Below are positions 5,780-9,255 of a stretch of DNA of 9,255 nt, piece by piece (the stretch's first letter is position 1; each line of letters begins with the position of its first letter). The notes under the pieces were generated by a model. It was not told where the DNA came from, made no database searches, and saw only the letters and a list, made by a program, of their open reading frames with translations. The stretch comes from Flavobacteriales bacterium (GTDB lineage Bacteria; Bacteroidota; Bacteroidia; Flavobacteriales; Flavobacteriaceae). Where the stretch lies: NCBI GenBank assembly GCA_027031025.1, contig JALVEJ010000199.1:1-9255 (forward strand), given 5' to 3'. The translations under genes were made by a program, and so were the position numbers.

Positions 5780-5855
5780 CACTATCAAATCAATCGAAAG
5801 TTTGAATCGATGCACATTTGTTTGAATTATTTTATTAACCTTTAAATTTTTTATT

Positions 5856-6194
5856 ATGAGTACTTTAAGAAACAGTGTAAAATTAATCGGAAACGTAGGA
5901 CAAGTTCCTGAAATCAAAACTTTGGAAAACGGCAGAAAAGTTGCCAATTTTTCAATCGCCACCAACGAAACTTATACCAATAAAGACGGTGAACGGGTGA
6001 CACAAACCTATTGGCATAATTTGGTTGCTTGGGGCAAAACTGCCGAAATTATTGAAAACTATGTAGACAAAGGCAAAGAAGTGGCTATCGAAGGCAAGTT
6101 GACCAATCGTAGTTACGAAACCAAAGATGGCCAAAGACGTTATATTACGGAGGTTCTGGTCAATGAAATTCTATTGTTGGGAAACAAAAATTAA
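5856..6194 (+). CDS. ssb: Single-stranded DNA-binding protein, short form
   Basis: A 112-residue protein consisting of one OB-fold of the bacterial Ssb type. It opens with MSTLRNSVKLIGNVGQVPEI. Next come the strand NGRKVANFSIATNETYTN (26-43) and the signature TYWHNLVAWGKTAEIIENYV (51-70). The last strands are GKEVAIEGKLTNRSYETKDG and YITEVLVNEILLLG. It binds single-stranded DNA during replication, recombination and repair, normally as a tetramer. The chain stops straight after the OB-fold (LGNKN): there is no glycine/glutamine-rich linker and no acidic tip (Asp-Asp-Ile-Pro-Phe type) that normally recruits partner proteins. This suggests a secondary Ssb, with a full-length paralogue elsewhere. 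The ATG follows an AT-rich leader without a Shine-Dalgarno sequence. It is monocistronic, with a strong terminator 25 bases after the stop. Confidence 0.95.
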   Translation: MSTLRNSVKLIGNVGQVPEIKTLENGRKVANFSIATNETYTNKDGERVTQTYWHNLVAWGKTAEIIENYVDKGKEVAIEGKLTNRSYETKDGQRRYITEVLVNEILLLGNKN

Positions 6195-6218
6195 AAATCA
6201 AGAATTTTATCGGATTTT

Positions 6219-6253
6219 AACGCTCGTCTCTAAATCGGGACGAGCGTTTTTTT
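6219..6253 (+). terminator. Rho-independent terminator of ssb
   Basis: AACGCTCGTC (6219-6228) pairs perfectly with GACGAGCGTT (6239-6248), and two more inner pairs leave a six-base loop. A seven-base T-run follows (6247-6253). This is the strongest terminator in the window. Confidence 0.92.
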
Positions 6254-6285
6254 AATACCGGTTTTCCGAACTTGACTCAAAATCG

Positions 6286-6293
6286 TATATTTG
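6286..6293 (+). promoter_or_regulatory. -7 promoter box (TATATTTG) for the S66 peptidase-lipB pair
   Basis: An exact match to TAnnTTTG, 21 bases before the peptidase ATG and just past the ssb terminator. A TTTT run (6262-6265) sits at about the -33 distance. The position fits a short leader for a two-gene transcript. Confidence 0.6.
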
Positions 6294-6314
6294 TTTAAAA
6301 CATAAGCATTACTC

Positions 6315-7202
6315 ATGAAGATTAAAACTAATGATTTGGTCACTTTGGTAAGTCCTGCCGGATTTTTACCGGATAAGAAAATTGTTGACAAGGCTGCCAA
6401 CTTGCTCAAAAAATGGGGACTGCGTTCTTATGTTGCTCCCAATGCTTTAAAGCAATATGGACATTTTGCCGGGACCGACCAAGACCGTTTATCCGATTTA
6501 CAAACCGCACTGGATCATCCCGAAGTTAAAATGATATGGGCGCTTCGTGGTGGATACGGCAGCATTCGCATTGTAGACCGGCTTGATTTTTCTAAATTTA
6601 AGCAATACCCTAAACTTTTAGTCGGATTTTCGGATATCACGATACTGCACCAAAAACTACAAAATCAAGGTTTTGAAAGTTTACACGCTTTGATGCCGGT
6701 ACAGCTCAAAGATAAAATTTCAAAAGATGTTATCTGTCACACTAAAATGGCATTATTTGATAATCATATAGCTTATCAGTTTAAAACCAATACTTTCACT
6801 ACGGATTTCACAGAAGTAACCGGACAAGTCGTCGGTGGTAATTTAGCAAATTTATATAGTCTTTTGGGCACAAATTTAGATTTTGATACGCGTGATAAAA
6901 TTCTGTTTATTGAAGACATTGGCGAACAATTATATCAAATTGATCGAATGATGATAGCACTAAAAAAAGCCGGAAAATTAAAAGCTTTGAAAGCATTGTT
7001 GGTCGGACAGTTTACAGATATACCTGATAATAAACCGGCTTTTGGAAAATCGGTAGAAGAAATTATTTTGGAACATACTGACAACACTATTCCGGTTATT
7101 TTTAAAGCACCGATTGGACATATAACCGATAATTATCCTTTGTTTCTGGGAAAAAAATTGAAAATTACTAAACAGAATGATATAATATCTCTAAGTCAAT
7201 GA
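6315..7202 (+). CDS. LD-carboxypeptidase-like serine peptidase (family S66, LdcA/MccF-like)
   Basis: A 295-residue protein, a normal length for family S66. Motifs in order: VSPAG (12-16), the loop WALRGGYGS (75-83), the nucleophile elbow LLVGFSDITILH with Ser106, GGNLANL (174-180), and FIEDIGEQLYQIDRMM with the likely catalytic Glu200. PIGHITDN carries His269, completing the Ser-Glu-His triad. Family members cut the L-lysyl or meso-diaminopimelate to D-Ala bond of muropeptides during cell-wall recycling, or inactivate microcin C-type peptide-nucleotides. Without a resistance context, wall recycling is the likelier role. No signal peptide is present, so it acts in the cytoplasm. The last codons overlap the lipB start (ATGA), so the two are translationally coupled behind the promoter box at 6286. 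Confidence 0.93.
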   Translation: MKIKTNDLVTLVSPAGFLPDKKIVDKAANLLKKWGLRSYVAPNALKQYGHFAGTDQDRLSDLQTALDHPEVKMIWALRGGYGSIRIVDRLDFSKFKQYPKLLVGFSDITILHQKLQNQGFESLHALMPVQLKDKISKDVICHTKMALFDNHIAYQFKTNTFTTDFTEVTGQVVGGNLANLYSLLGTNLDFDTRDKILFIEDIGEQLYQIDRMMIALKKAGKLKALKALLVGQFTDIPDNKPAFGKSVEEIILEHTDNTIPVIFKAPIGHITDNYPLFLGKKLKITKQNDIISLSQ

Positions 7203-7912
7203 TGAAAAACAAAACCATTTATTATAAAGATTTGGGATTTTTAGATTATCAAAAAGCTTTTGATATACAAACGGATTTATTTGAAAAAACCAAACAAATC
7301 AAAATTCAAAATAAATATTCGGACACGCCTCAAAAAACCGAAAATTATTGGATATTTACAGAACATCCTCATGTTTATACATTAGGAAAAAGCGGCAAAG
7401 AATCACATTTATTAATAGATGAAAATGAAAGACAAAAACGCCAAGTGCAGTTTATCAAAACCAATCGTGGTGGCGACATCACTTATCACGGCCCGGGGCA
7501 GATAGTCGGTTATCCTATCATAGATTTAGACAATTTTGATTTGGATATTTTGACATATATGCGCTTGTTGGAAGAAATGATTATCAAAGTTTTAGCTATA
7601 TATGATATCAAAGGAGAACGCAGTCAGGGCGAAACGGGTGTTTGGTTGGACGTTGGCAAACCAAATATGCGTAAAATTTGTGCTATGGGGGTCAAAACCA
7701 GCCGTTGGGTAACTATGCACGGTTTTGCTTTAAATGTCGATACGGATTTGTCCTATTTCAATCACATTATCCCCTGTGGTATTAAAAATAAAGGGGTTAC
7801 ATCCCTTCAAAAAGAATTGGGATATACCCCTGATAAAAATATTTTGAAGCAGCAAATTTTAAAAATCTTTGCCGGTTTGACACAAGCAAGGTTTATTGCT
7901 TCGGATTTTTAA
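7199..7912 (+). CDS. lipB: Octanoyl-[acyl carrier protein]:protein N-octanoyltransferase (lipoate biosynthesis)
   Basis: A 237-residue protein that transfers octanoyl groups from acyl carrier protein to lipoyl domains, the first step of lipoic acid synthesis. The family core is clear: FTEHPHVYTLGKSG (53-66), the RGGDITYHGPGQIVGYPI block (90-107), KICAMGVK with catalytic Lys159, and HGFALNV (174-180). NHIIPCGI carries the thioester nucleophile Cys193. It is slightly longer than the E. coli enzyme at the N-terminus and around residues 33-48. ATG 7199 overlaps the upstream stop; an adjacent in-frame ATG at 7202 would give a product one residue shorter. The 3' end overlaps the convergent SPOR gene by four bases, with no terminator between them. 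No lipA is adjacent in the window. Confidence 0.96.
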   Translation: MMKNKTIYYKDLGFLDYQKAFDIQTDLFEKTKQIKIQNKYSDTPQKTENYWIFTEHPHVYTLGKSGKESHLLIDENERQKRQVQFIKTNRGGDITYHGPGQIVGYPIIDLDNFDLDILTYMRLLEEMIIKVLAIYDIKGERSQGETGVWLDVGKPNMRKICAMGVKTSRWVTMHGFALNVDTDLSYFNHIIPCGIKNKGVTSLQKELGYTPDKNILKQQILKIFAGLTQARFIASDF

Positions 7913-8526
7913 TTCTGTTTCTTATAAATCCAAGCTTGCGGGTGTGATTGTTTTATTTCTGCTAACTTTGTTTTTGCTTCGTCTATATTTGAAAAACCTT
8001 CGTAAGCAACAATGAATAAACCTGCTCCATTTTGTCCCACAATAATAGCATTATAACCGTCAGCTTTTAGTTTAGCTACTTTATTTTGGGCATTTTCTTC
8101 ACTTCTAAAGGCACCGCTGACTATAAAATAAACATTTTCCGAATGATCATATCCGGATGACGATGAATCGGACGTTTGACCGGTTGATGATTCGGTTGCA
8201 GTGGTATTTTCTGTTTCGGTATTTGTATCGGTAGTTTGCGGTTCTGTTTCTTCCGAAGGCGCAGATTGTTCACCCGCATTTTGATTAAATTCGGTTGAAT
8301 CAATTACTTTTTCAGTAGCTTCATCATCAGTCTGTATAGTTGTCGTTTCTTCACCCGACACCATTTCTTCTTGAGATTCGTCAGTATCATCGGTATCGCG
8401 CGTCATATACCAATATATACCGCCTCCAATTAAGAGTAGCGCCACAATTAATCCGATAATCAAAGGATAATTGAGGGTTGATTCGCTTTCATTGTTTTTT
8501 TGTATTTCCAAATCAAAATCTTCCAT
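7909..8526 (-). CDS. Membrane-anchored SPOR-domain protein
   Basis: A 205-residue protein with three parts. A short acidic cytoplasmic N-terminus (1-19) leads into one membrane helix (about 21-40, NYPLIIGLIVALLLIGGGIYWY). Next is a low-complexity linker rich in Thr, Ser, Glu and Asp (about 43-127), with no fixed fold expected. The C-terminal SPOR domain (about 131-204) is recognisable from VYFIVSGAFRSEENAQNKVAKL, the GYNAIIVGQ strand, GLFIVAYEGFSNIDEAKTKL and the final AWIYKK. SPOR domains bind glycan strands lacking stem peptides, usually at the division site, so the protein probably reaches from the inner membrane across the periplasm to septal peptidoglycan. It is not a clear FtsN orthologue. 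It is convergent with lipB and upstream of no other gene here. Confidence 0.88.
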   Translation of the reverse strand: MEDFDLEIQKNNESESTLNYPLIIGLIVALLLIGGGIYWYMTRDTDDTDESQEEMVSGEETTTIQTDDEATEKVIDSTEFNQNAGEQSAPSEETEPQTTDTNTETENTTATESSTGQTSDSSSSGYDHSENVYFIVSGAFRSEENAQNKVAKLKADGYNAIIVGQNGAGLFIVAYEGFSNIDEAKTKLAEIKQSHPQAWIYKKQN

Positions 8527-8551
8527 ATTCAGAATTTTATATGTGTTTAAA

Positions 8552-8582
8552 CAAAAATATAAAATAATTTAATACAAAAATA
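8552..8582 (-). promoter_or_regulatory. Two possible -7 boxes (TATTTTTG) for the SPOR gene
   Basis: On the minus strand TATTTTTG occurs at 8552-8559 and again at 8575-8582, each fitting TAnnTTTG, 25 and 48 bases before the ATG. Neither has a TTG at the usual -33 distance, and the region is very AT-rich, so chance matches are likely. Confidence 0.3.
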
Positions 8583-8600
8583 TAAAATTTTAACAAACAT

Positions 8601-8626
8601 AAAAGGATGACAAATTGCCATCCTTT
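8601..8626 (-). terminator. Probable terminator after atpC
   Basis: AAAGGATG (8602-8609) and CATCCTTT (8619-8626) form a perfect 8-bp stem with a 9-base loop, 28 bases beyond the atpC stop. On the minus strand it is followed by TTTT and further T-rich sequence. The stem has modest GC content, but its position at the end of the atpD-atpC unit fits a terminator. Confidence 0.7.
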
Positions 8627-8654
8627 GTTAACATTATTTTTTTAAGAAAAATTA

Positions 8655-8933
8655 CTATTCGGCTAAAAGAATCACATGATTATTTTTCATTTCAACTGTC
8701 CCCGAATTGATGGGTAAAATCACTTCGCCTTGTTTGATTTCAAATTTGTCTTTCACCTCATTATCAATCAAAATACCTTGTCCTTTTAGCCGGACATCGC
8801 CTTTTTGTAAAACGGCAATGATAGGGGCGTGATTGTTCAACATTTCAAAAGAACCGTTAACGCCGGGAACGACGATTGAATCAACTTCTCCTGAAAATAA
8901 AGCGCCTTCGGGGGTTACAATGTCTACCTTCAT
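8655..8933 (-). CDS. atpC: F1 ATP synthase epsilon subunit, short form
   Basis: A 92-residue protein containing only the N-terminal beta-sandwich of the epsilon subunit: MKVDIVTPEGALFSGEV, then SIVVPGVNGSFEMLNNHAPIIAVLQKGDVRL, and a C-terminal strand NHVILLAE. Epsilon joins gamma to the c-ring in the central stalk of the F1Fo ATP synthase at the inner membrane. In E. coli and many others the subunit is about 130-140 residues, because a two-helix C-terminal domain follows that can inhibit ATP hydrolysis. That domain is missing here, with a clean stop and no frameshift; short forms are known in Bacteroidetes. It starts five bases after the atpD stop, so the two share an operon ending at the hairpin at 8601. 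Confidence 0.94.
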   Translation of the reverse strand: MKVDIVTPEGALFSGEVDSIVVPGVNGSFEMLNNHAPIIAVLQKGDVRLKGQGILIDNEVKDKFEIKQGEVILPINSGTVEMKNNHVILLAE

Positions 8934-8938
8934 ATTAA

Positions 8939-9255
8939 TTAGTTTTTAGCTTCCGCTAACATTTTTTCACCAGCTTCAATAGCATCTTCAATACTACCTT
9001 TCAGGTTAAAGGCGGCTTCGGGCAAATGGTCTAATTCACCATCCATAATCATATTGAAACCTTTGATGGTATCTTTGATATCGACTAACACTCCCGGAAT
9101 ACCGGTAAATTGTTCGGCTACGTGGAAGGGTTGCGATAAGAAACGTTGTACACGACGGGCGCGGTGAACGACTAATTTATCTTCCTCACTCAATTCCTCC
9201 ATACCCAAAATAGCGATGATATCTTGTAACTCTTTATAACGTTGCAAGATTTCAA
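8939..9255 (-). CDS. atpD: F1 ATP synthase beta subunit, C-terminal end (partial)
   Basis: The reading frame continues to the window edge (E-I-L-Q-R-Y-K precede the stretch), so this is the 3' end of the gene, with about 105 codons visible. The conserved C-terminal helical domain is plain: ELQDIIAILGMEELSEEDK, the segment VHRARRVQRFLSQPFHVAEQFTG, then GVLVDIKDTIKGF and a final helix ending AEAKN. It includes the DELSEED-type loop (here EELSEED) that contacts the gamma subunit. The nucleotide-binding Walker motifs lie outside the window. The beta subunit carries the catalytic sites of the F1 head. A TTG at 9247 is an internal leucine codon, not a start. Confidence 0.98.
   Translation of the reverse strand, partial: EILQRYKELQDIIAILGMEELSEEDKLVVHRARRVQRFLSQPFHVAEQFTGIPGVLVDIKDTIKGFNMIMDGELDHLPEAAFNLKGSIEDAIEAGEKMLAEAKN

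Larger units (their letters stand above)
5504..5855. other. 352-base non-coding gap between divergent mvaA and ssb
   Basis: Neither strand holds a convincing gene: frames are short and AT-biased, and the longest minus frame entering from the right only runs over the start of ssb. The gap must contain the divergent promoters of HMG-CoA reductase (leftward) and ssb (rightward). Visible elements are a tandem ACCGTT-TG-ACCGTT near 5555-5570, a palindrome at 5700-5717 and a TACATTTG box at 5772-5779. I recognise no structured RNA or riboswitch. Confidence 0.6.

Noticed and set aside
5741..6134. Minus-strand frames of 60-74 codons across ssb
   Set aside because: They are antisense to the well-supported Ssb OB-fold and extend into AT-rich non-coding DNA.
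6315..7202. Microcin C self-immunity peptidase (MccF) with an associated peptide system
   Set aside because: The family fits, but no adenylating enzyme, exporter or short precursor peptide lies nearby; its partner is lipB, so a wall-recycling role is more likely.
8121..8303. Minus-strand frame of 60 codons rich in Pro, Lys and Gln
   Set aside because: It is an alternative-frame reading of the low-complexity linker of the SPOR protein.

Overview
The window looks like a chromosomal housekeeping stretch from a member of the Bacteroidota, probably the class Flavobacteriia. The evidence is low GC content, a type IX secretion C-terminal sorting domain, start codons without Shine-Dalgarno sequences, Bacteroidetes-type promoters (-7 box TAnnTTTG, -33 box TTTG), an atpD-atpC pair with a short epsilon subunit, and a class II HMG-CoA reductase. 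No named species can be given from sequence alone. I see no insertion sequence, CRISPR array, phage gene or defence system.

Layout. Bases 1-417 hold the 3' end of a secreted protein with a type IX sorting tail. Bases 494-722 hold a minus-strand tRNA-Asp(GTC) with its terminator, followed by a broken second copy of the tRNA 3' half that also has its own terminator and contains a strong palindrome. A plus-strand block follows (872-3525): an extended-SDR epimerase/reductase overlapping a polysaccharide deacetylase, then an AEC-family membrane transporter. A minus-strand tRNA-Asn(GTT) lies at 3577-3650. Then come two minus-strand genes, a small zinc-ribbon protein of unknown role (3781-4134) and a class II HMG-CoA reductase (4217-5503). 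After a 352-base non-coding gap, a short single-stranded DNA-binding protein (5856-6194) ends at a strong terminator. Next is a coupled pair, an S66 LD-carboxypeptidase-like peptidase and the lipoate transferase lipB (6315-7912). The last genes are on the minus strand: a membrane-anchored SPOR protein that ends convergently against lipB, and the 3' end of atpD with atpC.

How the genes relate. Most are unrelated core functions: protein synthesis (tRNAs), energy (F1 ATP synthase), isoprenoid precursor metabolism (HMG-CoA reductase), lipoylation (LipB) and peptidoglycan (S66 peptidase, SPOR protein). The epimerase-deacetylase pair may modify a surface polysaccharide or lipid, but its substrate cannot be read from sequence.

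The most interesting signals are non-coding. The two tRNA genes, about 2.9 kb apart, share an almost identical three-part upstream region: an A7/T7 tract next to a TTTG -33 box, a 19-base spacer of unrelated sequence, and an identical 18-base block holding the TATATTTG -7 box and a GC-rich discriminator. The tRNA-Asp locus also carries a decayed 3'-half duplicate. I found no convincing new multi-gene system.
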